Positions 10,797-20,822 of a stretch of 64,000 nt of DNA are shown here, piece by piece. Position 1 is the first letter of the stretch; every line of letters starts with the position of its first letter. The notes beneath the pieces were generated by a model, which saw nothing but the letters and a program-made list of their open reading frames with translations, ran no database searches and was not told the origin of the DNA. The DNA is from Macrotis lagotis (lineage: Eukaryota; Chordata; Mammalia; Peramelemorphia; Peramelidae): contig NC_133658.1 in assembly GCF_037893015.1 (NCBI RefSeq), forward strand, positions 15,919,927-15,983,926. Direction: 5' to 3'. Position numbers and translations under genes: made by a program.

Positions 10797-11915
10797 TTTT
10801 AATTTTCATTTATTTTGAATGTTTTACAATTTTTCCCCTAATCTTGCTTCCCTCCCCCACCCCACCCCCCACAGAAGGAAGTCTGATAGTCTTTACATTG
10901 TTTCCATGGTAGGCATTGATCTAAGTTGAATGTGATGAGAGAGAAATCATATCCTTAAGGAAGAAAAATAAGATATTGTGCCGATTGTTGCACTAATGGA
11001 ATGAGCAAGTCCATCCAGCTTGGTCATCACACCCATGTTGCTGCCAGGGTGCACAAGGTTCCTCTAGTTCTGCCCATCTCACTCAGCATCAGTCCTTCCA
11101 GGCTCCCCTGAATTCCCATCCTTCTTGGTTTCTGATAGAACAATAGTGTTCCATGGCATACATATACTACAGGTTGCTAAGCCATTTCCTAGTTGAAGGA
11201 CATTTAAGTTAATTTCCAGTTCTTTGCCACCACAAACAGGGCTGCTATGAATATTTTTGTACAAGTGATTTTTTTGTATACATTACTAAAATAGTCTTGT
11301 TTAAGAGTGAGCATAATACCCTCTCAACCAAAAAAAAATATAGACCCTTATGAAAAATAAAGTAAAAGAAAGGGGAATTCAGTCTGTGCTCTGATTCCAT
11401 CAGCTCTGTCTCAGGTGGATCACATTCTTTATGATAAGTTCATCATAGAATTTACTTTCATATTTTTGCACTATTGCTGTTGCTGATTATAATTCCCTCC
11501 ATCCATTTCCCCCTCCCACCATATATTATATTTTCTCTCTCCTTTCAACCTGTCCCTCTTCTAAAATGTGCTGTAAAGTGACTGAGTAGCACAGCAGACT
11601 GATCACCAACTCTGGGCCCAAGAGAACCAGAGCGCACACACCACCCCTGAGACCCAGCAACCACCCAGCCCCATGGTCCCAGACAGGCCACCCAATCCCA
11701 GCCCCTTGCAAGAAGTAAAAAAGAAAATGTTTATATCTGACTGTTCTCTCCTATCCCCCCCTTCCCTCATTCCCTCTTCTCCCCTTTTTACTCTATATGT
11801 CTATACCCTATTGAATGTGTATACTGTTTCTTCTCTGAGCCATTTCTGATGGGACTAAAGGTTCCCTCATTCCCCTTCACCTTGCCCCCTCCCGCATCAT
11901 TGCAAAAGTTCATTG

Positions 11916-11918
<3 letters not shown>

Positions 11919-11953
<35 letters not shown>
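11919..11953. repeat. (AT)n microsatellite within the half-L1
   Basis: About 17 AT units in the inter-ORF region of the element. Confidence 0.95.
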
Positions 11954-11958
<5 letters not shown>

Positions 11959-12234
11959 TAAAATAAAATATTTATCTTTTTATGAAATATCTCAGCCTAT
12001 TCCACCTCTGCTTTCTCTTACTCCCAGTGCATTTCCCTTTTAGCCATTAACTCCATTTTTACAATATATTGTATCTTCAGATTCAGCTCTCTCCTGCATT
12101 TCATCTATAAAATCACCTTCTACCTGCTCTATTAAATGAGAAGTTTTATATAAATAATCAGTATCACTTTTCTATGCAGGAATACATGCAGTTCATGATC
12201 ATTAAGTCCCTCATATTTTATCCTTCTCTGCTCT

Positions 12235-13139
12235 CTATGCTTCACCAGAGTCTTGTACTTGAAGGTCAAACTTTCTGTTCAGCTCTTGTCATTTCAACAG
12301 GAACATTTGAAATTCCCCTGTTTCATTGAAACTCCATCTTTTTCCCTGGAAGAGGATGTTCAGTTTTGCTGGGTAGTTGATTCTTGGTTGCATTCCAAGC
12401 TCTTCTGCCTTCTGGAATATTATATTCCTAGCTCTACAAGCCCTTAATGTAGTTGCTTCTAAGGCCTGTGTGATCCTGACTGCAGCTCCACTGCTTGTAA
12501 TATTTTCTCTTTGACTTGAAAGTTCTGGAAATTGGCTATAATATTGCTGGAGGTTGGTTTTCCTGGGATCTCTTTCCAGGGGGAGTTCAGTGGATTCTCT
12601 CAATTTCTATTTTGCCCTCTGCTTTTAGGATATCAGGGAAATTTTCCTATAGGATTTCTTTAAAATTGAGGTCAAAGTTCTTTTCCTGATCATGATTTTC
12701 AGGTATCCCAATAATTTTTAACTTATTTTTCCTGATTCTGTTTTTCAGATCAGTTGATTTTCAATGAGATGTTTCACATTTTCTTCTAATTTTTTAATCT
12801 TTTGATGTCGAAGTATTCTGTCTTGCCTTCTCCTAAAGTCATCAGCTTCCTTTAGCTCTATTCTATATCTGAAGGATGTGTTTTCCTCAGAGAGCTTTCT
12901 TATCTCTTTTTTCAATTGGCCAGTTCTGCTTTTTAAAGCATTCTTCTCAATAACTTTTCAAACTGTTGTATCCATTTGGCCTATGCTGGTTTTTAACATG
13001 CTATTTTCTTCACCATTGTTTTGGATCTCCTTGACTAAACTGCTGACATCTTTTCCCAATTGTTCTTCTGTCTCCCTTAGTTAATTTTCAAAATCTTTTT
13101 GAGCTCTGTCACTGCCTGAGCCCAACTTCTGTTTTTCAT
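12235..13139 (-). pseudogene. L1 ORF1-type RNA-binding protein remnant
   Basis: On the minus strand an ATG at 13139 and a final TAG at 12235 span about 301 codons, the usual length of L1 ORF1p, but the frame is broken several times. The N-terminal half (13139-12750) is Lys/Glu-rich and coiled-coil-like. Recognisable C-terminal pieces are PLERDPRKTN (12575 region) and RACRARNIIFQKAEELGMQ then PRINYPAKLNILFQGKRWSF, which correspond to the RRM/C-terminal domain. One 104-codon stretch (12603-12289) is open, and an in-frame TGA at 12286 precedes the last 17 codons. In L1 this trimeric protein coats the element RNA. This copy cannot encode it. Confidence 0.85.
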
Positions 13140-13967
13140 GGAGTCTTTAGATGCAGGAACTTGTAATTCCTCATATTCAGATTGAGTATTTTGATCCTAC
13201 TTGGGATCATAGACAATGTATTTCTCAATGGTGTTACTCTTTTCTTTCCTCTGTTTACTCATTTCCCCAGCCGGTGGCTGGTTTGGGGGAACATCCTGAG
13301 CTTTTGAGTATTATTGGGACACCCATTTTGGACTTTGTTTTTTTAGGACACCCCACTGGGACCTTTATTCCTCCAAGGGCATATGCTCTCTTGCCTGCTT
13401 TGATATGTAGATGATCATAGCACTCCCCTCTGCCCTGGAGCTATGAGGAGGGGCCCTGCTATCTTAGTATGGAAGGCAGAACTGCAACCTGGATCTGAGT
13501 ATGGGCCAACAGCAGAGTCCCATCCCAGGGAGAACAGAGAGATTTCTGCCATCTCCCCTGGCCCTCTAATAGTCTGTGGGCTGTGCTCTGGAGGTGGAGG
13601 CTGGTTTCCCTTGATTCTCACTGCAGGTTCTACGGCCAGTGTTCCTCACTCCACACTCATTCTGATGTAGGAGAGTTCTTTTGCCACCCCTCAAGCTTAT
13701 CCCTGGGCTGGGCAGCACTGGGTTGAGGGGCAGCCATGGCTTTTTTTCCAACCACCAAGCATGGTAAAACACTTTTCTTATGGAACTTCTAAGTTATCTT
13801 GCACTGGGAAAATGTATCACTCTGCTTTTCTCTCAGTTCTACCCCTCTAAATTTTGACTAGCATCATAATTTGTTGACTTTTTGGAGATTTGGAGGAAAG
13901 GAGTTACTGGGAAATGCTGCCTTCAAGCCGCCACCTTGGCTCCGCCTCCCAAAATGTCTTTAAAAAT

Positions 13968-13983
13968 AAAATGATGTGCTCCA
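13968..13983. repeat. SINE target-site duplication, left
   Basis: aaaatgatgtgctcca, repeated with two mismatches at 14137-14152. Confidence 0.7.
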
Positions 13984-14136
13984 GGGAAGCTAGGCAGCAC
14001 AATGGATAGAACACCAGCCCTGGAGTCAGGAGGACCTGAGTTCAAATTTGAGCTCAGACACTTAATAACTGCCTAGTTGTGTGACCTTGGGTAAAACACT
14101 TAACTGTATTGCTTAAGCAAAATAAAAACTTTTTTT
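13984..14136 (+). mobile_element. tRNA-derived marsupial SINE (~150 bp type)
   Basis: Head ggaagctaggcagcacaatg, B-box-like gagttcaaattt, body ttgtgtgaccttgggtaaaa and an A-rich end. It sits 34 bases beyond the 5' end of the half-L1 and is flanked by near-identical 16-base repeats. Confidence 0.85.
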
Positions 14137-14152
14137 AAAATGATGCTCTCCA

Positions 14153-14570
14153 ATCTGGTGGCACTAGATCTTGCATCTACAAAATGCCTGGAGAAAGTAC
14201 AATGGTAATGAGACATATGTTGAAAAAAACAGTTGTAGCCCACGTGTATCTATGGGCTTCTGGCCCCAGAAGATACCTTCTACCTTCACTAAATCCCCAA
14301 CAAATTCCCCTAATGTAGAGCATTCACTTGTGGTCCATAAGACTTTTGACTTTGTAGAGTCCATTGTCATCATTTCTTTCCAAGGGGTAACACTACCTCT
14401 TCCTACTCCTTTCCTTGAGGGACAGTCATTCAATTTAATTCTGTAAGTGCTTCTTTTCAAGTAGTCACTACCAGTCTGGTGGATACTTGTTACAAATGGG
14501 TTGCCACTGGTTACTAATGGGCACGATGATGCCCTACTGGTCTTCTCAGTTACCTTAGCAGCTCCCTTCT
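14153..14570. other. Unassigned segment between two retrotransposons
   Basis: Contains the longest frame outside recognisable repeats: 141 codons on the minus strand (14589-14164), overlapped by a 91-codon plus-strand frame. Neither shows a domain, motif or signal I recognise. A frame of this length is not surprising by chance in 64 kb of AT-rich DNA. An old retroelement or pseudogene fragment cannot be excluded. Confidence 0.3.
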
Positions 14571-14586
14571 GAAAATGTTTATTCAC

Positions 14587-14756
14587 CAATAACAGGAAAA
14601 CAATGTATACAATAATGACAACATTGTGAGATGATCAACCTTGATGGAAGCAACTCCTCTCAGAGAGCTATGACAACTATATTAGACCAGTCATAGACAA
14701 TGTCATTCCCCATCCATAAGAAGAAAAACAATGCAAAACGAAAAAACAACTTTTAG

Positions 14757-14794
<38 letters not shown>

Positions 14795-14800
14795 CACATA

Positions 14801-14870
<70 letters not shown>

Positions 14871-15084
14871 ATCTTTTATGTATCTCTTTCCCTAAATCCT
14901 AATTCCTCATGTGGAAAAAGACTGATCTGTAAGCATGTTTATCAAAAATATGTACGTACAGTGATAACCTGATTGTTCCCACTGAGGGGAGGAGGCTGGG
15001 AAGGGAGGGTGGTGGAAGAAAATTTTGTAACTTAAAAAATATGCATGTGCATATGGATGAAAAAATAAATTGTTGAGGAAAAAA
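14587..15084 (+). mobile_element. 5'-truncated L1 3' UTR with microsatellite
   Basis: Starts at an acaggaaaacaatgtataca block and contains the L1 marks acattgtgagatgatcaacc, tcaaaaatatgtacgtacag and cccactgaggggaggagg. It ends at the A-rich tail. Flanks gaaaatgtttattcac (14571-14586) and gaaaattcttattcac (15085-15100) differ at two positions and fit a target-site duplication. Confidence 0.85.
14757..14869. repeat. Compound (TA)n(TG)n microsatellite
   Basis: Lies inside the L1 3' UTR at the same relative position where the related copy at 33041 carries (AAAAC)n. Confidence 0.95.
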
Positions 15085-15120
15085 GAAAATTCTTATTCAC
15101 TCAAAAATCATGCAAGTAAT

Positions 15121-15167
15121 GGTGATGATGATGATGATGATGAAGATGAAGATGATGAAGATGGGAA
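15121..15167. repeat. (GAT)n microsatellite
   Basis: GATGAT run grading into GAAGAT units. Confidence 0.95.
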
Positions 15168-15289
15168 GAAGAGGATCAAGATGAGGATGAGGATAATTTA
15201 AATAAGCAATGTGTGCTCCTGAACAAGTAATGACCAAGGAGATGAGGCAACCGTCCTTACCAATAGAGCACACCTTTATTTTTTTCACT

Positions 15290-16200
15290 TAGGTAAGGAA
15301 GGAAAATAAGCAAAGAGATGGAAAAGTGACAGAGGACCCCTTTTGTATACAAAGTAAGGTCTGGTCAATAGCTTTGACTTTTGCCTGCATATTAAATTCT
15401 GGTTTGGGAAATCACGAGTCCTTAGTCTTCTGGTTTACTGGCCAATTAGAAAACTATCGCCATATTGTACTGGCCCCTCATTCACCAACAGTCAGAAGTA
15501 GGCTCACTGAACTACAATCACCGGGACTAGACCCAGCTAGGGGATATCTCTATATGCTCTCCATTCAGGGAGGATAAATATGATTATACTTTAAAATTCT
15601 GATTCTCATTGACTAGTACCTAAATTAAAGTAGCACATTATCTAAGTACATAGTAAGTAATTAATATTGATTAATCACTTACTATATAATACTATACCAC
15701 AAGGTATATTGGTTAATGTTGAACAGTCAACTCAATGGGAGAGAGAACTCAACACACTTTCAAGTGCAGTCTGCACTATCAACATTTCTCCATCATGTTC
15801 ATAAATCTAGACAATCCTCAAAATCCAGCCATAATTTGTAGCATTTTTCAGTTTCAAAGTGCAAATGAACATGTGAAAAAAATCAACTTAGGGGAGCTAG
15901 TTCGAGCTAACTCAAACACACCCCTGAACCTTCCACTCCCTGCATTCTTTTATCAATTTTGCTTCCTTTGAATAAGATATTTCAAGGGGCATAGTGAAGG
16001 TTCACCTCATCTTAGGATAACTGTGAGCTCCAATGTGCATCTTTGTGTTAGCAGCACTAGTTGCCCTTCCATGTTATGCATATTTTGTTCTCTTTTATGT
16101 TAGCATCTAAGGCAATTGATTTTATTACAGTGGTCTTTCTTGGAACTGCTTCAAGTTCTTTTATACTTATTAAACAATAAAGAGGGCAGAACAAATTTAT
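15290..16200. other. No gene or named repeat seen
   Basis: About 0.9 kb of unique-looking AT-rich sequence. Frames at 15326-15577 and 15735-15971 lack any recognisable domain. Confidence 0.35.
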
Positions 16201-16204
16201 TCAA

Positions 16205-16500
16205 TCCTTTCTAATTTCTCTCAATCTAGTTCAACAAACATTCATTAAACACCAACTATTGGCAAGGTATTACTTTGCATGCTGAGAACACAAAGTCAAA
16301 ACCAAAGACAGTTTCTACTTGGAAAAGCTTAGATTTCATTGGAGAGATAAGGCATATTTGGAGATAAAAGAAGGCAAAATTTAATATTAGGAAGTAAAAC
16401 CTATTTTCCTTCACTCCAAACAAGATCATGGAAGGCCTCCTATAAGAGATGGTCCCTCAATGAAACCTTGATAGAAGAAAAGGACTCTAAGAATTAGGGG
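16205..16500 (-). mobile_element. L2 LINE 3' end, diverged
   Basis: Reverse of the L2 terminus: tcattaaacaccaactattg, then the 'ggaaaagcttagatttcatt' segment and catggaaggcctcctataag further in. Confidence 0.6.
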
Positions 16501-16834
16501 TGTGGATAGAGGGAAAATGGAAGAAGATACACATAATCACATATATGTATTATGTGGGTTGTTGGAGGCACTATGTACCCAAATATTACCTCATTTTATG
16601 CATTCCAGACATGAGGACAATCTGAATCCAATTGCTAAGAAAGGGAATGATAACCATGGCTTGAATACAATGGAAGTCCCCTCCTCTGGTATCTCTCCCT
16701 CTGCTACCAAGCCTGACTTTGCCCTTGCTTTCCATCACCCAGTAAAATTATTCCATTGGTTCTGCTTTCTGCTCACCTGCTTTTCTCTCTCAGATCTGGC
16801 ATCTCTATTTCAACTTAATTGCTGCCTGGAGATT

Positions 16835-17245
16835 TCAATTAGCTTTTAATTAAATTTTGTTCATTAATATAACCCCAAGACAATAAAACATATGTCATTT
16901 GATTGCCCCCAAAATTCAAGTATGCATTGCATTCATTTTAGGTCAATATATATTTTGCCTAATGAGACATTTATCACCCTGATAGAAAGAAACCGCAAAT
17001 GATTCCTTATTTTGGTTCTTTCAGAGTTCAGAGCAAGAATGTCTTGAAGCAGGGTTTGGGGGGAAATAAAACCAGACAGTGCTAACCCCTTTGCTTTTCA
17101 CTTAATTGGTTTCTCTAAACAAATTGATGCATCAGGACTCTCCTATAATAAATGTATTAAGTTACATGGTTCATACCAGCTTTCAGACAAAACATGAAAT
17201 TGTACACTGGGATTTTATTTGTAACCTCATCAATTTAGAGGGGAA
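16835..17245. promoter_or_regulatory. Candidate conserved non-coding element
   Basis: Non-repetitive block with tightly packed core motifs: a TTAATTAAA-type homeodomain run near 16848, the RUNX-like aaaccgcaaa near 16990, the FOX-like ctaaacaaattgatgc near 17117, and cacttaattggtttctc near 17100. No open frame of note. The case for regulatory function rests only on motif density and absence of repeats. Confidence 0.25.
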
Positions 17246-17264
17246 ATAGAAGCACATGATGATA

Positions 17265-17395
17265 ATAATAACATAGTTTTAAAGTTGGACAAGACCTTGT
17301 AGGCCATGTGCACAACCCTTTCATTATATAGATGAAAACACCAAAGCTAAGACATTAAGTGACTTGCCTATCTATAGGCACAGGGCTAATTAATG
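17265..17395 (-). mobile_element. MIR-type core-SINE, diverged
   Basis: Antisense signature: attatatagatgaaaacacc, then ttaagtgacttgcctatcta. Confidence 0.5.
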
Positions 17396-17412
17396 TAAAA
17401 GGTAATAATGTT

Positions 17413-17426
17413 TGTCCTTCATTTTT
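17413..17426. repeat. Target-site duplication, left (SINE in SINE)
   Basis: tgtccttcattttt, exact match to 17593-17606. Confidence 0.85.
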
Positions 17427-17592
17427 TTGTTTTGTTTTTAGGGTTTTTTTTTTTTTGCAAGGCCAATGGGGTTAAGTGGCTTGCCCAAGGCCACACAGCT
17501 AGGTAATTATTAAGTGTCTGAGACTGGATTTGAACCCAGGTCCTCCTGACTCCAAGGCCGGTGCTTTGTCCACTATGCCACCTAGCCACCCC
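17427..17592 (-). mobile_element. tRNA-derived SINE (~150 bp type) nested in another SINE
   Basis: Antisense, close to consensus, with a long poly-T, ggccacacagctaggtaatt, the B-box reverse ggatttgaaccca and head cacctagccacccc. It is inserted into the tail of the longer SINE at 17593-17862, whose tail sequence became the 14-base target duplication. Confidence 0.95.
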
Positions 17593-17862
17593 TGTCCTTC
17601 ATTTTTGAAGAAGATCACAACATCAGGGAGTTGATACCATGACAAGCATATAAGGTAGATTTGAGAGAGGCAGGGCTCTGCTAAGTCACCAATCTTGCTT
17701 TCTTCTCTAGAGTCATCTGTGTCCAGGGGCCCTGGATGGGGGACAGAGTTAAGTGACTTGTGTAAGGTCACACAGCTAAGTAAGTGGTAAGTGTCTAAGT
17801 CCGTCCCATCCTCCCGAATCCAAGACCAGCGCTCTATCCACTGTGCCACCTAGCTGTCCTTG
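17593..17862 (-). mobile_element. Longer marsupial SINE (~300 bp type)
   Basis: Antisense. The tail tgtccttcatttttgaagaa lies at left, the body agagtcatctgtgtccaggg in the centre, and the tRNA-like head ctgtgccacctagctgtcct at right. Its 3' tail resembles that of the LINE that follows at 17863, so mobilisation by an RTE-type LINE is likely. Confidence 0.85.
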
Positions 17863-18560
17863 CCAATGAGGTTGACACTCACATTGCCAGAGCTAGCTCA
17901 GTATTTGGGAGGCTCCAAAAGAAATGTGGGAGAGAATACGTCTTAGACTGAGTCCCAAACTGAAGATGTATAGAACTACTGTTGACCTCATTACTATATG
18001 CCTATGAAACCTGGACGGTCTACAAGAACCTGTCAGGAAACTGAATTGCTTCCATTTAAATTGTTTTAGGAAGATTCTGAAGTTCACCTGGCAGGAGAAG
18101 ATCCCAGGCACTGAGACTATTTCTCAAGCTAAACTGCTGAGCATTCCTATATTACTACAGAGATTGCCGCTACAATGGGCTGGACAGACGTACACTTACC
18201 AAAAACACTATTTTATGGAGAAGTCCCACAAGGCAAGTGCTCACAAGGGGGTCAGAAGAACTGATACTGAGATACCCTGAAGGTCGCATTGAATAACTTT
18301 AGAATTGATTAACAGGGAGACCCTGGCACAGGGCCCCCCAGCATGGAGTGCCCTCATCAGTGATGGGGCTGTGCTCAATGAGGAAGGAAGAATTGAAGCA
18401 GCTCAAAAGAAACATGGCAGGTGTAAGTTTCGGGACCCCACTGCAGGTATTCACATGGACTATTTGTGCCCAACCTGTGGTAGACCATTCTGAGCAGCCA
18501 CCATCGGGCACACTGTCATTTGTCTCAAACTTAGTGACGTCATTTTGGTCTTCTCTGATA
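17863..18560 (+). mobile_element. RTE-like LINE, ORF C-terminal end and 3' tail
   Basis: Broken frames translate to the C-terminal region found in several RTE-related and neighbouring LINE clades. A GRLQKKCG piece near 17910 is followed by the 62-codon open segment 18305-18493, which reads ETLAQGPPAWSALISDGAVL, then RIEAAQKK, KFRDPT and HMDYLCPTCGRPF. The CPTCGR half of a C2H2-like finger is intact, but a TGA follows at 18491 where the second half should be. The end tgacgtcattttggtcttct matches the tail of the longer SINE. The clade (RTE, RTE-X or Dong/R4-like) is unresolved. Confidence 0.75.
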
Positions 18561-18723
18561 AATAAGTACAAGAACCAATCAAATGAAAAAGGTATATTTC
18601 TAACTCTTTGGTTCAGTGACTTTGAAAACCTTAGAGATGGTTTAGCTCAAACTTCTACTTTTTATCATTTTAACTGAGGAACAAAGAGGTCTAGAAGGAA
18701 AGAAAGGAAATAGGTATTTGTAG

Positions 18724-18895
18724 AGCTATCTATCTATCTATCATCTATCATTTATCTATCAATCCATCTATCATCTATCAATCGATATAGATATATACTT
18801 ATATATATGTATCTATATATCAATCCCTCTCTCTCTCTCTCTATATATATATATACATATATACATATGTATATATATATATATATATTTATACA
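18724..18895. repeat. Compound (TATC)n, (CT)n, (TA)n microsatellite
   Basis: TATC tetramers grade into CTCTCT at about 18829-18842 and TATA repeats to 18895. Confidence 0.95.
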
Positions 18896-18899
18896 ATAA

Positions 18900-19112
18900 A
18901 ATATACTAAGTCCTTTACAACCACTATCTCAGGGAATCCTCATAACAACCCTGGTGGTTAGAATTATGATAAGCCTGATTTTACAGTTGAGGAAACTGAG
19001 GCTTATAGAGGTTCGGTGACTATATCGACATTTAATAACTGGCTAAGTGTTTGAGGTTGAATTGGAACTCAACTCTTCTGGATTCTGGGTCTGGTACCAG
19101 ATCTACTGTGTT
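18900..19112 (-). mobile_element. MIR/THER1 core-SINE
   Basis: Antisense with ttttacagttgaggaaactg as the diagnostic core and a diverged tRNA-like head at right. Confidence 0.75.
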
Positions 19113-19114
19113 GC

Positions 19115-19455
19115 CAAGAGACTTCATAGCATGATACTTAAATCCATGAGAGATCATATGATCATAAAGAGAAACAGCATAGAGACAGAAGAAAAGAAGG
19201 CCTCGGATAGAGCTCTGTGGGGCATCCATGATTAGTACAAATGACCTGAAGAAAGATTCATTGAATGGGCCTGTGAAGGTTCAATCAGTTAAATAAAGGG
19301 GAACACAGAAAGACGTTCGATGAGAATAAAAGTTCATATTGTGATGCTAATGTTTTATAAGAATCTTACAAAAATAAGAGAAAAGATAAAGGAGAAAAAG
19401 CTGATCAACAATGTCAAAGAGAGATACAGAAGGGTGATGATTAAGAAAAGCCCAT
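19115..19455 (-). mobile_element. L2 LINE ORF2 fragment, part 1
   Basis: Antisense match to the reverse-transcriptase segment of L2: aatccatgagagatcatatg, ggatagagctctgtggggca and tcaacaatgtcaaagagaga. It is the upstream neighbour of the segment seen at 715-2062 and continues after MAR1 insertions. Confidence 0.65.
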
Positions 19456-19460
19456 TAAAA

Positions 19461-19710
19461 ATAGTTTGTGACTTTGAATAGAGAACTATGTGGGTCTGAA
19501 GTTAGGAAAACCTGAGTTCAAATCCCACCTTACACATTTACTAGTTGTGTGACCCTGGGCAAGTCACTTGAACTTGTTTGCCTCAGTTTCCTCATATCAA
19601 AAAATAAACTGGAGAAAGAAATGGCAAACCATTCTAATACCTTTGCCGAGAATACCCCAAATGGAATCACCAAAAGTCAGACCCAACTTAAATGACCAGA
19701 TGACAACAAC
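19461..19710 (+). mobile_element. MAR1-type SINE with BovB/RTE-like tail
   Basis: tRNA-like head region (gagttcaaatcccacc, tgtgaccctgggcaagtcac) followed by the tail ctggagaaagaaatggcaaa, gagaataccccaaatggaat and acaacaac. The tail resembles the 3' end of BovB-type RTE LINEs. Confidence 0.85.
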
Positions 19711-19764
19711 TATTTTATTAAGAAGATAAGGGATTTATCACTACACATCAGAAGTGAGACTAGA

Positions 19765-19892
19765 ACACAGATTTTCCTAGCTTCAATGAGCTGGAGAAAG
19801 AAATTCCAAATCTCCAGCATTTTTGCAAAGAAAACCTTAAATGGGGTCATAAAATGTTGGACATGACTGAAAGCATTGACCAACAACTGTAA
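19765..19892 (+). mobile_element. MAR1-type SINE tail, second copy
   Basis: gagctggagaaagaaattcc to gaccaacaac. Only the 3' half is preserved. It is tandem with the copy at 19461-19710. Confidence 0.75.
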
Positions 19893-20080
19893 TTTATAAG
19901 AGCGCAGTATCAGATGAATAATGAGGACAGGAGCCAGACTGTCAAGAAGAAAGGAGAGGGAAAAAGAAAACGGGAAGTGCCCAATGTAAAGGTGCAAGAT
20001 GATGTTTCTTCCTAAATAGAGATGCTACAGGGAGTATAGGAATTTGAATTTCATTCCTCAGGGATCAGAGGGAGAAAATA
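19893..20080 (-). mobile_element. L2 LINE ORF2 fragment, part 2
   Basis: The run gccagactgtcaagaagaaa continues the L2 interrupted at 19455. Confidence 0.5.
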
Positions 20081-20311
20081 AATGATGATGCACATGCCAG
20101 GGAAAATTCTCTCATCTAAAATTTTATACTCCTTTCAGGTCCTAGAGGCCCTGCCTTACTTTACCAAGTTCTCACTTGGGAATCAGTCATAGTTGGAAGT
20201 TGTCATTCTTTCTTTGTATGAAATCTCAACTAAATGAGAACTGACTACATTTCATTTCACTTTGGATAATGTCAAGGGTGAAGAAGTTCACTAAGCTAGT
20301 CAGTCTGTACT

Positions 20312-20445
20312 GCATCTAGTTCATTGTGTTTAGTTCTTGGAGTAAGATGTTAGGAAGGGCAGTGATGAGCTAGTCTTCAAAGAAAGTGACAGTGAGTCCC
20401 TGCAGTATGAGAAGACCCGGTGTTCTCAAGGCCATGCCAGCAGTG
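20312..20445 (+). mobile_element. L3/CR1 LINE fragment
   Basis: Diverged match: agttcattgtgtttagttct, gatgttaggaagggcagtga and the agtatgagaagac end are in CR1 order. Confidence 0.5.
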
Positions 20446-20599
20446 AGAAGTTCTGAGTCTCTACTTTTCATGTTGGAAAGACTTCAATAATGGACTAGGC
20501 AATAGGAAGAGTCTGTTTTCCAAGGACCAGTCTATCTAACGGCTGAGTGAATCAAAAAGAGGAACATCTATCCATAGAGACCAAGAAAATAAAGAAAAT

Positions 20600-20822
20600 T
20601 GTGATGATGATGTTTATCCACTGTTCTCAAAGAAGACTATGACATCGGGGGGGTGATACATGACAAGCACTTGAATTGGATTTGAGTGGTGTTAAGAGTC
20701 ACCAGCCTCACTTTCTCCTCTAGAGTCATCTGGATATAGTGACCAGATATGAATCAGGAGGATTGCCAAGGCCCTTAGATGTGAGGCAAGTAGGGTTAAG
20801 CGACTTGCTCAAAATGTACAGT
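20600..20822 (-). mobile_element. Longer marsupial SINE, partial
   Basis: Antisense tail ctcaaagaagactatgacat, then agagtcatctggatatagtg and agggttaagcgacttgctca. The tRNA-like head is missing. Confidence 0.85.

Larger units (their letters stand above)
10797..13950 (-). mobile_element. HAL1-like half-L1 (5' UTR, ORF1, no ORF2, L1 3' end)
   Basis: On the minus strand the element starts at 13950 with GGGAGGCGGAGCCAAGGTGG, the typical L1 5' start. It continues through a leader of about 810 bases, an ORF1 remnant (13139-12235), roughly 960 bases of inter-ORF-like sequence, and finishes in an L1 3' UTR (about 11275-10797). No endonuclease or reverse-transcriptase homology lies between ORF1 and the 3' UTR. 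Total length is about 3.15 kb. ORF1 plus L1 3' end without ORF2 is the architecture of HAL1 non-autonomous elements. A full L1 that lost ORF2 by deletion is the alternative. Confidence 0.65.

Noticed and set aside
11526..11711. GC-richer frame suggesting an exon (GVCALVLLGPELV)
   Set aside because: Lies in the inter-ORF region of the half-L1. The GC-rich block is part of the element.
14164..14589. 141-codon minus-strand frame
   Set aside because: No domain, signal or codon bias is apparent, and an overlapping plus-strand frame is also open. The length is within chance for 64 kb of AT-rich sequence. It is kept only as an unassigned segment.
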